From NCBI GenBank assembly GCA_001579985.1, contig LRSR01004805.1, forward strand, positions 1 through 33,842: a stretch of 33,842 nt of DNA, in the 5' to 3' direction. This stretch comes from Hypsibius dujardini. Its lineage: Eukaryota; Tardigrada; Eutardigrada; Parachela; Hypsibiidae. Under the pieces are notes generated by a model. It searched no databases. It was not told the origin of the DNA and was given only the letters and a program-made list of their open reading frames with translations. Positions 1-10,242 of this stretch are shown here, in pieces. The stretch's first letter is position 1. The number at the start of each line of letters is the position of its first letter. A program made the position numbers and the translations under genes.

Positions 1-153
1 AATAGAGTCAGATTCGGACACAGACACAGACACAGACACAGACACAGACACAGACACAAACACAGACACAGACACAGACACAAACACAGACACAAACACA
101 GACACAGACACAGACACAAACACAGACACGGGCACAGACACAGACACAGGGAC
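1..153. repeat. CAGACA hexanucleotide array at the left edge
   Basis: The first about 150 bases are an imperfect tandem array of CAGACA with CAAACA and CGGGCA variants. It begins at or before the window edge, so its full length is unknown. It is distinct from the CAGA tetranucleotide tracts that dominate the rest of the window. Confidence 0.9.
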
Positions 154-889
154 AGAAATCTGGCAATCAACGAGCTCCGAGAAATAAAAAATTCTCATTT
201 TAGGAAGCCATCCTACAATTTATTGCGCCTTCCTGCTAAAGTTCCAGTCTGGACGGCACGTCAAGAAAGCAGTACACAAAGTAAACAAATTTGTTGGGCG
301 TTGCACGATACAGTCCCGTGAACTTCCAGACGTTTACTCTCATCCTGCCAAAAAAAGTAATATAGCATTGCCGTGACTATAATACTTTATAATATACGGT
401 TTGCGGTATTGTTTGGCGTGTTATAAATTCGCGCTTCTACGCCACAGATCAAAGAACCGGAATCGCCTGACTCCGTGGGCGGCAAATAACACTTTAGCTG
501 TCACTTGTCACGGTGGACGAGAACAAAACAGTGTCTCCTCCTCCTCCGAAACTCCCGTGTTACTTAATTGTGCAAAATAGCGATTAGCTGGAGGGCATTC
601 CAGGTTCCCTTTAACAGGGAAACCTGATGTCTTTATTGTATGGTAGAGAGTGTGGTGGCTCGCGTGCGTGCGTGGACCACGCGTCTTGAGGACGACCTTT
701 ACAGGTTTCGCACGCGACCCTCTGTTCGCTACCCTGAAACTGCGACGACAATTGCCCGCCGGGTCACCCAATCATTTTGAGCGATCGGTTTCGGCGTAAA
801 GGGGACAACTCATGAGCCCAAAGTTCTGCTACACAGACCAATCGTTACCAATTCAATCCTCTTGGCACGACTTGTCTGATCAGATCCAT

Positions 890-955
890 GTCCGTGTCTC
901 TGCCTCTGTGTCTTTGCATGTGTCTTTGCATGTGTCCGTGTCTTTGTCTGTGTCT
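890..955. repeat. TGTGTC-type hexamer array, opposite orientation to the left-edge array
   Basis: A run of TGTGTCTTTGCA-like units, then GTGTCTTTGTC. Read on the other strand it is the same GACACA/CAGACA family as the array at 1-153, so the two arrays face each other about 740 bp apart. Confidence 0.7.
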
Positions 956-1336
956 ATTGCTACGTTTAGCGATTAGCTGTGTTTCAGGCAATACCGGCGC
1001 GAGGCCGGAAGCCTTTTTACCCCTCACTGCGCATTCACGGGCTACATTAAAAACGGAAGAAAGACTACATAAAGAAAAGGAGTTTCAGTGGTCGGAGAAC
1101 ACATACGCAAACTCGGTTCCCCCTGATGATAGCCGAAAAGGGGCTAACATTCCCGGGTTCCCCAAAAGAAGCCCAGTATACGCGCCGACCCACAGTCACA
1201 GCACCGCAACGCGATACAGACAATTACCCTAGTACGAGAGGGTAGATCGATCCTGACGGAATGGTTGATGCGAAGATTAGGGCTTCAATAATTAAACGTC
1301 TGCCACAGTAAGCCGAGCATTTGTCTTTATAGGCAC

Positions 1337-1374
1337 ACACATGCAGACAGACAGACGGACAGACAGGCAGACAG
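1337..1374. repeat. Short CAGA tract
   Basis: About nine CAGA units with CGGA and CAGG variants. It is one of many dispersed tetranucleotide tracts in this window. Confidence 0.8.
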
Positions 1375-2181
1375 AATTGGAGTCCCGTATTCTCTGGACC
1401 TCAGCGACAGTGTAAACTGTAAACAGGACTTTCCCGCACAGAGAAGCAGGAAGCCTTCTAATAGTCTGCGAGCTTTTTTATGGAGACCGACAAGCAGCCA
1501 GCTCTATTTTCGATGTGTACATGTGGTCGAGGGAAGAGAAAGTCAAACAAGACAATTTGCGGTCCCGTACGTCACTGATCACACATTTCCCCGAGCGCGC
1601 GCGCGAGCATCCTGCCGTATGGAAATACGGGATTCGTTCGTCATGCATTCCAATTTGCAAGGCAGGTTGAGGGAGCAGCAGGCCGGTCGGTCGGGCGGTT
1701 CCTTCCTCGAAGAAATTTTATCCGCGCCCATATAACGCAAACATACATTGTCAACAGAGGGTGTGATGTGCTACCCGAAAACAATTCCTTTCTTTAGCAC
1801 TTTTTCAAAGTAACTTAATTATTATCTTTGATTATGTCTCCCAAATGCGCAAATACAAGCAGAAATCACCCTTCCAGAATTTCCGAAGTGCGGCAACAAA
1901 AGGAAGGATGGGAAAGGGAATGACTCGACTGTACAACTAAACACATACAAAGTAAAAGAGCCTAAAAAAGTCTCAAGTTAAGTTATGTCTAGCGCTGTAG
2001 ATAAAAGTCAGATTGGTCCTAAAAACTAAAATCAAGAAATCGAGAGGCGGTCGCTTAAGTTCGAACAAAAGGCATTAAGCCCTTAAACGGATAACCTGAC
2101 AGATAAAGGCTTTAAAAAAACGAAAGGCTTTCCACGGACGGATTCATCCCACCGGAATTCAACAAACCGCACATGTGGTGA

Positions 2182-5100
2182 TTACAGCTTGTCCGCCGCC
2201 TCCTGATCCGCAATCTTCTCTGCGGCGTACCTCACCTCGCCTGGTCTCATCCACGGGTATCGATTGCGCAGTCTCTCCTTGAAGCCCTGAAGTTGTTCCC
2301 GCAAAAAACATGACATCAAATCGCTGAATCAAAAAGTCCCTCCCTAAGTTCCGGCGGCATAAATTACCTCGGAAATTCCAGCACGATTCGGTCGCCAACA
2401 GGTCTTCTGATCGCCGAGTTCGTCGAAACACGTCGGCGGTTTCCATTCCGGAGGCCGAATCGGCCCGCCGGACGAGTCCACTGCTGTGCCCGACTGCAAG
2501 CTGGGCACTTCAATCAGCTCATCGGGCCATTTCTTGATCCGTTGCGCGCCGTCTTCGGCAGCCTTCAAAAAACTGTTTCTGAAAAACTGATTAGAACGAT
2601 TTCACACGACTGACCAAGCGCACCTTGGTAATAGCGGCGGCGGTTGTCTTCTCTGTCTCCTCCCTAGCAGCGGAAGCTACCGTCGGCCAGTTCTCCGCGC
2701 GAACCCACCGCGACACCTTCGAGTTGAAAATTTTACCCGGGTCGTGCACAACTCCATCCGCTCCTGGTTCCATCTGTAGCGAACACAAAATATCTACCAT
2801 AAAACGACCCACAACGCAGTGCAGCATAGTTTCCTCACACGATGTTTGCATCGTGTGATACGCATTCTGGCATGTCTTCAATTTAAATAAGCTTACATCC
2901 TGGGTAAATTAAAATTTTTTAATTTAGGAAACTGATTTTCCCATGTCGGTCCCACGACAAACCTTTGCCTCCTCCTGGTTCGCCGATTTCGACTCGCGAA
3001 CTCCTTCCACTGGCGATGCCTTCTATAAGGGGACAAAATATCTTCAGAAAGACAACCACCAGAGGCAATTAATGTAACGAGGTGAGATTATACCGGCACA
3101 GACAGCGCCACCTCCCGGTTCGGTGCAGCGATTTCGTCGTTCCCATTAATCACGGATCCAGATTGCGGCTAAATTTTATAAAACGATAAATGTTACATAA
3201 AACCCACAACGAAATGAACGACTGCGGCAGCAAAAAACAAAAAAAAAGCATAGACACCTAACAGATATACTGAAAAACAGACAAACAGACAGACAGACAG
3301 GCAGACAGACAGACAAACAAACAGAAAGACATACAGGCACACATACAGACATGAAGACAAAATACAAGCAGACAGACAGACATACAGGCAGATAAACAGA
3401 ACAACAGGTAGGTACAACAGGTAGGTCTGACGCTGAAATAAAAGTCGTGTACCAACCGAAATGGAGCGCGCGCCGTCCTGATGTTCCCATTCCGGGTACA
3501 CGTATCCGTCATCACTGACCGCCGGCGGTTGCAGGCGCATTAAATATCCCAAGCCGTGTTGCTGCAATGCAAGACAGCACAAAAATACATTTTGGAATAA
3601 CCCGGAATTGAAAAGGGAAGCAACACGAACAGCGCGCGGCATCTGGCTAACACGAGACTCGAAAGCAAAGTTAACGGCAGCGACATGGCTGTCGCTGCCA
3701 CTCAACAAGGAAGATACCGACTGAAAAATATGAGCGGGAAAAAATCAACATCCAACATGCAATATCCCCACTGGGACGTTCCCCTGCCATGCAAAAAAGC
3801 GGGAATAGGTATTTCTATAGTTAAGATGTCTTCCTGTACTCGTACCAATCGATCGATCGATCAATCAATCAAAACTAATGTGCAAAGATGATGCATCAAT
3901 CAACCGAACTGCGGACCCAAGTTCGGGGGAGACATGCCAGCCTCAAACTCGTCAATCAAATTGCTGGCGGGACTTGCTTCTCAATCAAACAACCTAACAA
4001 GACTCAAACAAAACGAAACTGGAGGAAAACGAATAAAACTGACCGTTGATGATGACATGGAAGAATGGGCGGCACGCGGTGACTTCGGTCGGCGTTTCTG
4101 CTTCGACATGGCCTCCTTCCTGTTAAAAAAGAACAAGAAAACAATGCGCACCAGTCAATGCATCGTCAAAACAAACTAAAATAAAACTAACCAAGCGTTC
4201 ACGGTATTGCCAAGGACTTTCCTCTGTCGCGACTGCCGCTCCTCCACATCGACCTCATCCCCATCCTTCACCTTCTTCGCCAGCTGCCGTTCCCGCAGCA
4301 ACGCCCTCTCCTCCTCCAACGTCCGCACATACCGCCGGGGATGCGGCGGTGGCGCGATCCCCTGCATCCGGCACTCCTCTTTCTCCCGGTGGTACTGCTC
4401 CCACTCCACGGTTTCCCGCTCCCGGATCACCGCGTACTTCTCCTCCAGCGTGCGCCACAGATGGGCTGGCGGGGAGGGCGGTCGCGGCGGCTGGCTTCTC
4501 TGCCACAGCTCCTCACTCACACGCTCCACCTTTTCCCGTTCGCGGGCCATGAAGCTGGCGCGGCCCTCACCGCCTGGGAGGTCGTACCATGGGATGTCCC
4601 GGACGGTGTTGCGGGCGAACATCCGGTCGCAGATCTCCTCCTGCGTCACGGCCTCCGGAGACGGTGAGTGAGTCCGCGGAACGGGGCTGAGTTTCTTGAT
4701 TTCGTGGTATAGCAGTTGCTGCAACTTTGCAGCGGCTTCTTGCCGCTCGCGGATCATCTCGGCCGTCAGGTAGGGAGGATGAGGCGGGTGCTTAGGTCGC
4801 TGCACCAAAGCAGCTGGTTCTCGCTTTGGAAGCTCCATCTTCTCGCGCAGCTGCTTACCATTAGCTGCTTTTTTCTCTCGTTCACAGGTCAAAGCTGAGT
4901 CTTCCTCGACGATGGGGATACTTCCAGCTCCCGGGGGCAGCGGTGGCGGAGGAGCTGGAACAGTTGATTCCCGATTGGCAAGTTCTTCCTGAGCCAGCAG
5001 TTGCTGCTTCTCATTGGCAGTCTTTTCTGCTTCGACATTGGCCATGAGGAGTTGGTGCTCCTCACGAGACGGAATATCTCCCGGTGACGGCAGGAGTTGC

Positions 5101-5679
5101 GAAGGAGGAGCTGATCTGCTCTTTGAAGGGTCTGCTCGTACCATCCGACCTGAAAAACAGATTCGTTTAGTGGCATTATGCTAGAAATGGCGAAACAACA
5201 ACAAGAATTCGAATTAGTTTTCTTTCTCAATTCAAACTTAGTGACGAAGGACTTTGCCGTAGTTTCTATTTGTGACTAGATTTTTTATTTACTTCTAGAA
5301 CTAACGAGATCTACTGGTCTAGTCAAATTAGCTGACTAATTTTAGCTGTTTCCAGTGTTTTCCTTTTAAATCTTTAATGACTGATACTTTTAGTTTAGCT
5401 TGTTTTATAACGAACAACCTTTAGCATTATTTAGCTGACCGCTGACTGGGTCACTTATATTATGAAAGAAAAAGAGAAATAAAATTCACCGATGATTTCC
5501 CCCTTGTCCCCGTCCGGTTTAAAGGTCTCCGTCCCCATTCGAACCTGAACCAAATTTCCGGCTGGTGATGACGCCTGCGGCAACGGCGTTGATTCAGGTC
5601 GTGGCTTGGATGCCATAAAGGGTAGCGGTCGAAGCTGCTCGTAATATGGCACGTTATTGGGTGATTTTTTCTCCATCAT
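2182..5679 (-). CDS. Unrecognised nine-exon gene: Glu/Arg-helical, proline-hinged 637-aa protein
   Basis: I do not recognise the family. Nine exons join in one frame: 5679-5490, 5149-4192, 4119-4044, 3561-3457, 3168-3094, 3022-2963, 2773-2624, 2562-2368, 2286-2182 (stop TAA). Every donor starts GT and every acceptor ends AG. Intron phases are 1, 2, then 0. Exon 3 (76 nt) is supported because it alone converts phase 2 to phase 0. The start is ATGATG at 5679; the second Met is equally possible. Exon 2 is Glu/Arg/Lys-rich with proline hinges. Similar units of proline stretch, helix and RERQ/RERE lie near residues 185-200, 287-309 and 330-352. A basic stretch (KQKRRPKSPR) follows in exon 3. The C-terminal part (about 489-637) is richer in Trp and looks more globular, for example SRWVRAENWPTV and RNRYPWMRPGE. 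There is no signal peptide or membrane segment. A cytoskeletal or scaffold role would be a guess. Confidence 0.72.
3274..3421. repeat. CAGA tract inside an intron of the minus-strand gene
   Basis: A degenerate CAGACAGA/CAGGCAGA tract fills most of intron 4 (3456-3169) of the 2182-5679 gene. Translated, it produces spurious Cys/Leu/Ser/Val-rich frames on the minus strand, which are not genes. Confidence 0.85.
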
Positions 5680-5982
5680 GAGGCGAAGAGGAGCTGGTTG
5701 GTGGGGGTCCTTGATGTTTCGAAAAGCAAAATGGATGTTCGAGTGGCCGCAGACAAGGTTTTCCAAGTGGGTAGATATTACAAACGTGAGAAATGATCAG
5801 TTGGCCGCGGCGAACAAAGGTAGAGTGACGAAATCAGCGAGAGAAAAAATGGCGACGAATATTCATGCACTGTAATTATGCATTGTAGTTCATGTGAAAA
5901 ATCAGTCAATCAAGCAACCAGTTCCCAATCCCACTGGTTCGCTTCATTCAGTTGTTCGCCACATTTTCCGACTCCCTCGCCG

Positions 5983-6092
5983 CTTTTTCATAGTTGTTCG
6001 CTTTTAAGTTCGCTTTTTCTCGCTTTTTCGGTCCTGTTCGTCTCTGTTTCCGCTTTGTTCGCCTACTGTTCTGCCTTTTTCCGCTTTTTCCT
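5983..6092. repeat. Pyrimidine-rich TTCGC(T)n degenerate tandem repeat
   Basis: Repeated TTCGCTTTT, TTCGGTCC and TTCCGCTTT units, almost free of purines apart from G after C. It lies between the start of the minus-strand gene and the small plus-strand ORF at 6280, so it may belong to a shared 5' region. That role is inference. Confidence 0.5.
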
Positions 6093-6279
6093 CAAGGTTA
6101 AAGGTAGTCTTGTCCGCATTCAAACTGCGTTTTTGAAGTGTTTTCAATGTGTGCGCCGGAACAGCGCTTTTATTCTCCAACCTTTTCTAATCACGTTGTC
6201 ATCTTTCGTATCCAAATCTCGTAACCGGTTCAATAAAGAGTCTACGCGACCCACCTTTCACACTGGGAGACGAGGTGAA

Positions 6280-6435
6280 ATGGAGCTGCGTAACGGGAAA
6301 CGTTTATGCACTTCTACCGTTTCCTGTGTCGAACGGGAAGCAGCCAGAGGCGTGGTGTATAAGATCGACATTCGCGGGCTGCCGGAGGAGCGGCTGAAGA
6401 AGTTCTTCCAGTGGCGCGATTTACCCACTTGCTGA
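6280..6435 (+). CDS. Small 51-aa ORF or exon, unrecognised
   Basis: ATG at 6280 opens a frame for 51 residues starting MELRNGKRLC and ending in WRDLPTC before TGA. The composition looks coding (RGLPEERLKKFF is amphipathic), and GAAATGG is a fair start context. The stretch GLPEERLKKFFQWRDLP loosely resembles the beginning of an F-box, but this is weak. The upstream frame is open too, back to about 5878, but that part is low-complexity pyrimidine repeat. It could be the first exon of the degenerate gene at 6697-7524, a standalone small protein, or a relic. No clear donor site is seen inside it. Confidence 0.3.
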   Translation: MELRNGKRLCTSTVSCVEREAARGVVYKIDIRGLPEERLKKFFQWRDLPTC

Positions 6436-6696
6436 AAATTTAGGAGATTCATTAGGAAGCGTTAATACTCATGAGTACAGTACTACATAATAGTGGAGTA
6501 GGATTGTGATCCTTGTCCCTTTGCTGCAAAAACCGCAGTTCTTGCACACAGTAAGCGATCAATCAATGAAAAAGCATTCAGAACGACAAATTGCCTACAA
6601 TCGATCAATCAACTGTTAGTGAAGCCCACTACTTAATTGTGGCATTCTTTGCCCCTCGACGGCGAGCACGGAATATCTTTTTTATGTTTTATTCAG

Positions 6697-7524
6697 GGGG
6701 TGCTGCTACTGGAAGTGCCTCGTGAGTCTCCCTGAGGTGAATGAAGTGGTATTCGTGGATATGTCGTGCATGACGGTACGACGAAGCGCGGCTGGTCTCA
6801 AGAAAAGATATCTGCAACCGGTTTAGGAAGGGAAGTTCAGCCTACGCGTTGGCGATATCTACGTATAGTATTGTCTGACGGAGGATCTACAGCGGCACGA
6901 CGGGGTTAATACGTGCGCGTCATCATCTTTGTGGGGTTTGCAATATACGGGACTGGTGCGTTCCCTGATCCCGAATAAGTCAGTCACGTCATCGGTACCA
7001 TCGGACTCTACCGCACATCCGTGGACCATCTCGTATTATGGAATATCTCCTTCGCAAAGTGGTGTTTGCGGCACTGAACCCATCACTCATTACAGTGGCA
7101 GATAAACGTTTATCCAGTCACTGGATTGACGGACTGGCCTGTTCATGTTGTTCTGAGTTACATGAGTTACGTGCATTCCGGTCGATTCTCGCGGTCAGGA
7201 CGAATATCTTTATTCTGCAAGCCGCATCGAGTCCTACAGTTCCAGATTACGCCAGCGTGTTTCTCGATTGGTCAGACAAGTCGAAAACACCACAAGACCT
7301 CGATCTGAGTTTCTTCATGTGGCTGTATCCTGCAGGTCTCAGCTGTTGTGGGTCGCCAAATATGCCCCGTTGCTGCCCAAAGCCTATCATCGCTATATGT
7401 GATCGGGGAATGCGCTGATTATCGAGTAAGTGAAGCGTGTTTGTGCTAATTTGCCAGTTTGTGCTAATCCTTCCTACATTTTCCCCGTCTTCTGTTCCAG
7501 TTCTTCTCAAATGCTTGCGAATAG
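6697..7524 (+). pseudogene. Remnants of a HEN1-like small-RNA 2'-O-methyltransferase gene
   Basis: Several pieces look like spliced coding sequence but do not join into one open frame. After a good acceptor (TTTATTCAG), 6697-6775 encodes 26 residues, GCCYWKCL followed by VSLPEVNEVVFVDMS. This resembles S-adenosylmethionine motif I through the acidic end of beta-2, as in HEN1 (DLGCG...VGVDI). At 7059-7097 the frame VVFAALNPSLITV resembles the HEN1 segment VVFGYLSPSMIVI. A third piece, 7336-7425, is exactly 30 open codons between a CTGCAG acceptor and a GTAAGT donor. It is followed by a 75-nt intron (7426-7500, ending TTCCAG) and a short exon FFSNACE-stop. The catalytic ExxEHH region is not recognisable. 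Between the pieces all frames contain stops, so decay is likeliest; unusual splicing or sequence error remain possible. The HEN1 link rests on short matches from memory. Confidence 0.33.
7426..7500 (+). other. Candidate spliceosomal intron (75 nt)
   Basis: GTAAGTGAAG donor, a branch-like TGCTAAT about 30 nt from the end, a pyrimidine tract and TTCCAG acceptor. It is the best-formed intron in the 6280-7794 region and shows that a spliced gene exists or existed here. Confidence 0.55.
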
Positions 7525-7788
7525 CGTGAGCCGGAACTTCAAGTTCGATCGGCGACAGACGATTACGCTACGTTGGACGTTACTTCACTGTAGTTGTTGG
7601 CGCTGGCCGTTCTTCAAACCGGTGCCCATGGGTCAGATCTGCCGCCGTTTCCGTGGAAGGGTTCGGCGGACGGACGCATCACCATCGTCTTTCCGCACTA
7701 ACTGTTAGTTGTCGCTGAGCATAAAAACGTTTTGCGTAATGGTATCAACTCTGGTACTACGTGTACATCTCCGGGGCGGGGGGGGGGG

Positions 7789-7794
7789 AATAAA
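7789..7794 (+). terminator. AATAAA poly(A) signal after an 11-G run
   Basis: AATAAA lies directly after eleven consecutive G (7778-7788), 265 bp past the last candidate stop of the degenerate plus-strand gene. The G run may be a sequencing-sensitive site. Confidence 0.35.
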
Positions 7795-7827
7795 CATATA
7801 CTGTAGTACTGTAGCGACGCGATTCTA

Positions 7828-8452
7828 ACTAGGGAAGTGGCGGAGATTTCTCCTCGCTTTTAGGGTGGGGTTTTTTTGCTGGTACTTGTTAATATATCAT
7901 GATTTTTCATAGGGGTCTCGCCGGTGCAAATACATTTGCAGGTTCAGAAAAAAATGGGGAAGAAACAAAGAATCTCTGCCAGTTTGTGCTACATGCCGGC
8001 GCTTGATTGATCGATCATTTGACAACTTTCTCGAAATTTTATTTTTTCAAAAACTTTTCAGTATTTTACTGAACGTGAACATATTCTTAAAATTTACTAG
8101 AAACCTCCAGCAAGATAAAAAAAATAAGAATTTTTTCGTCTAACCGGAACACCTTGAGAAAATATAAAAGGAAACAGCGTAGTGGCCCCCAGCACGCTGT
8201 GCGATAATGCAACGTTTTAAAATCAGCGTTACCGGTTGATTGGTTCTCGAAATTTTATTTTTTCAAAAACTTTTCAACCGCCGGCATGTAGTACAAACTG
8301 GCAGAGATTCTTCGTTTCTTCCCCATTTTTTCTGAACCTGCAAATGTATTTGCACCGACGAGACCCCTATGAAAAATCATGATATATTAACAAGTATCAG
8401 CAAAAAAAACCCCACCCTAAAAGCGAGGGGAAATCTCCGCCATTTCCCGAGT
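7828..8452. mobile_element. MITE-like element with long terminal inverted repeats
   Basis: Bases 7828-8006 and 8274-8452 are inverted copies of each other, about 94% identical over 179 bp by eye. The differences are single substitutions and homopolymer lengths. Both ends read ACT(A/C)GGGAA inward. The 267-bp centre has no open frame of note, so the element is non-autonomous. A 31-bp direct repeat (TCGAAATTTTA...) occurs just inside each arm, near 8031 and 8247. Each arm also contains the small hairpin TGCAAATACATTTGCA. Flanking bases are TA on the left and AA on the right, so no clean target duplication is visible and the superfamily is undecided. Confidence 0.85.
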
Positions 8453-9005
8453 AAAGCTCAGTTGTAACCACGCCTTCGAGCTGTTTGCCTTCAATCCGTC
8501 TAGATGGACAGTCTTTCATAGAGATTAGTTGCTTCAACGAAGCATCCTTTGTCGAAGAAAGTGATTTAGATTTTGAAGATCACTAAGCATGTGGGCCGTT
8601 TTTAAGTTGCTTGATTGAAGACTGAAGCGCATTGCAGTGGGTATGTGGTTTTGTACGCACACCTGGGCCGCATATACGGAAAACGCAGTTTGCGTTGCGC
8701 CTTAGAATCACGTCGCTACAGTGGATTCAGCTGGATTTAACTAAATACAGCTACCATTCGTTTTTCATAGCTGAGTTAGGGCAGAGTACAGCAGGTGCAA
8801 GTCCCTCTATTTTTTTACTACAATTAGCTGGGACTTATCAGGCAGCCCTTGTGTCTTTCAAACTTTCTGGCATTTTTCTTTCATTGAATTCCAAAATGTT
8901 TGTGTGTTCGTACCTAGTGCTAGGAATCCAACTTTCAAAACTTACGTAGATGTTACGAGTATTACAGGGACAGACGGCTTGACGTACGACGAGTCAGTCA
9001 ATTAG

Positions 9006-9172
9006 TTCGGCAGGCATGCAGGCAGGCAGACAGACTTACCGACGGAAATACGGACAGACAAACAGACAGACAGACGGAAATACGGACAGGCAGACAGACA
9101 GACAGACAGACAGACGGACAGACAGACAGACGGACATGGCAGGCAGGCAGACAGACGGACGCAGACAAACAG
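9006..9172. repeat. CAGA/CGGA tetranucleotide tract
   Basis: About 160 bp of CAGACAGA interrupted by CGGACAGA, AAATACGGACAGA and CAGGCAGG units. The units AAATACGGACAGA recur, so the tract has grown by larger slippage units as well. Confidence 0.9.
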
Positions 9173-10242
9173 ACTGTAGTTTTGGTACGAGTATTGAAAA
9201 TCATATGTCCACCATCGTGGACGCTAATCCGCTCTGCATACCCCACCAACACACAAGCAGCACCAAGAGCCGGAAAAAACTGTCACATCTAAGCGTAAAC
9301 ACTAGCCCACGTGCGTGTGTGTTCTAAGTTATTATTGTGGACCGTACAGTAGCTGGAACACCTAAACCCATCCCGGATATTTCCAACCGAAACTGGTGTA
9401 TACTCACAACTCACGTAGGCACATACACATCGCATGCCGAATATACCGACGCAGGTAAAGATGGTTGGTAAATATTGCGCACGCTTTCCCCCATATGACA
9501 CATGGCAGCTAAACCTGGACGTATAATCTGCTGCGAACTGTTTTGGTTTTTTGGCGCGCAGTCGCGAAGGTCAACATATATCCGAAATCACACGCTGGCG
9601 TCGCCATATGATGGTGCTGACAGCTGTGTTGGACTGAAACTCGGAGCTTCTTCCTCGGCGAGGTCCGCCTATAAATATATAATATGCACAAGAAGTGTGC
9701 CCGACTCAGCGGAATCGCCCTTCCCGCGCATGTATGAGAGTACTCTCGCGTGGCGTGGGTTCGCCACCGCGTACTGTTTGCACATGGTCGGTTAAACGCG
9801 ATGAGCAAAAGGTAAACTCTCTTCTCTTCCCGATGGTGAATCTGTGCATACATAGACAGACAGACAGACATTACCGGCACACACGTCACCAGACAGTCCA
9901 AATCTGTTCACAATGTTTGACTTCTTACTTTTAACACATTCGCCGTACCGGCGGCCGATCTCGAAGTAGGTACTAGGTAGTACTCTGTATATATACGTTC
10001 GGATGTTTGACCGGTTGGCTCGTGTCCTGCATGCACGCACCTGGCTCGCGTGCCTATTTGCATAGAGCTCGAAATGACATGACATGTATGGCATATACAT
10101 ATACTGGAAGGGGAAAAACGTTTTTTTCCTTTCGGTGGCATGTGCATGACTCGTTCGACCGCTGACGACAAACTGTCCGGTATTCACATTGTTTGAACTG
10201 CATATCCAAGGCCGTTGAATTATACAACGGTTACACTGACAA

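Larger units (their letters stand above)
1..2181. other. Intergenic region with no supported gene
   Basis: Apart from the hexamer arrays and one CAGA tract, I see no exon with coding-like composition, splice sites or family resemblance. Open frames here are short (60-114 codons) and several only translate repeat DNA. The right part is the 3' flank of the minus-strand gene ending at 2182. I found no canonical AATAAA on the minus strand close behind that stop. Confidence 0.5.

Noticed and set aside
1-153. Regular array at the left edge considered as CRISPR or telomere
   Set aside because: It is a simple hexamer tandem repeat without unique spacers, and not a known telomeric unit; the genes are clearly animal.
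3176-3708. Minus-strand Cys/Leu/Ser/Val-rich frames ([10 protein letters not shown]-type) of up to 171 codons
   Set aside because: They are translations of the CAGA tract in an intron. Only the short non-repeat part (3561-3457) is a real exon. The same applies to frames at 8998-9327, 9792-10322, 16246-16443, 17769-18232, 19161-19398, 20990-21335, 25600-25896 and 30032-30170.
4207-4671. Plus-strand open frames opposite the large exon
   Set aside because: GC-rich antisense shadows of the 2182-5679 gene, whose minus-strand frame has consistent splice junctions.
9670-9684. TATAAATATATA box-like sequence
   Set aside because: No ORF or exon with support follows within a reasonable distance. AT-rich chance match is likeliest.
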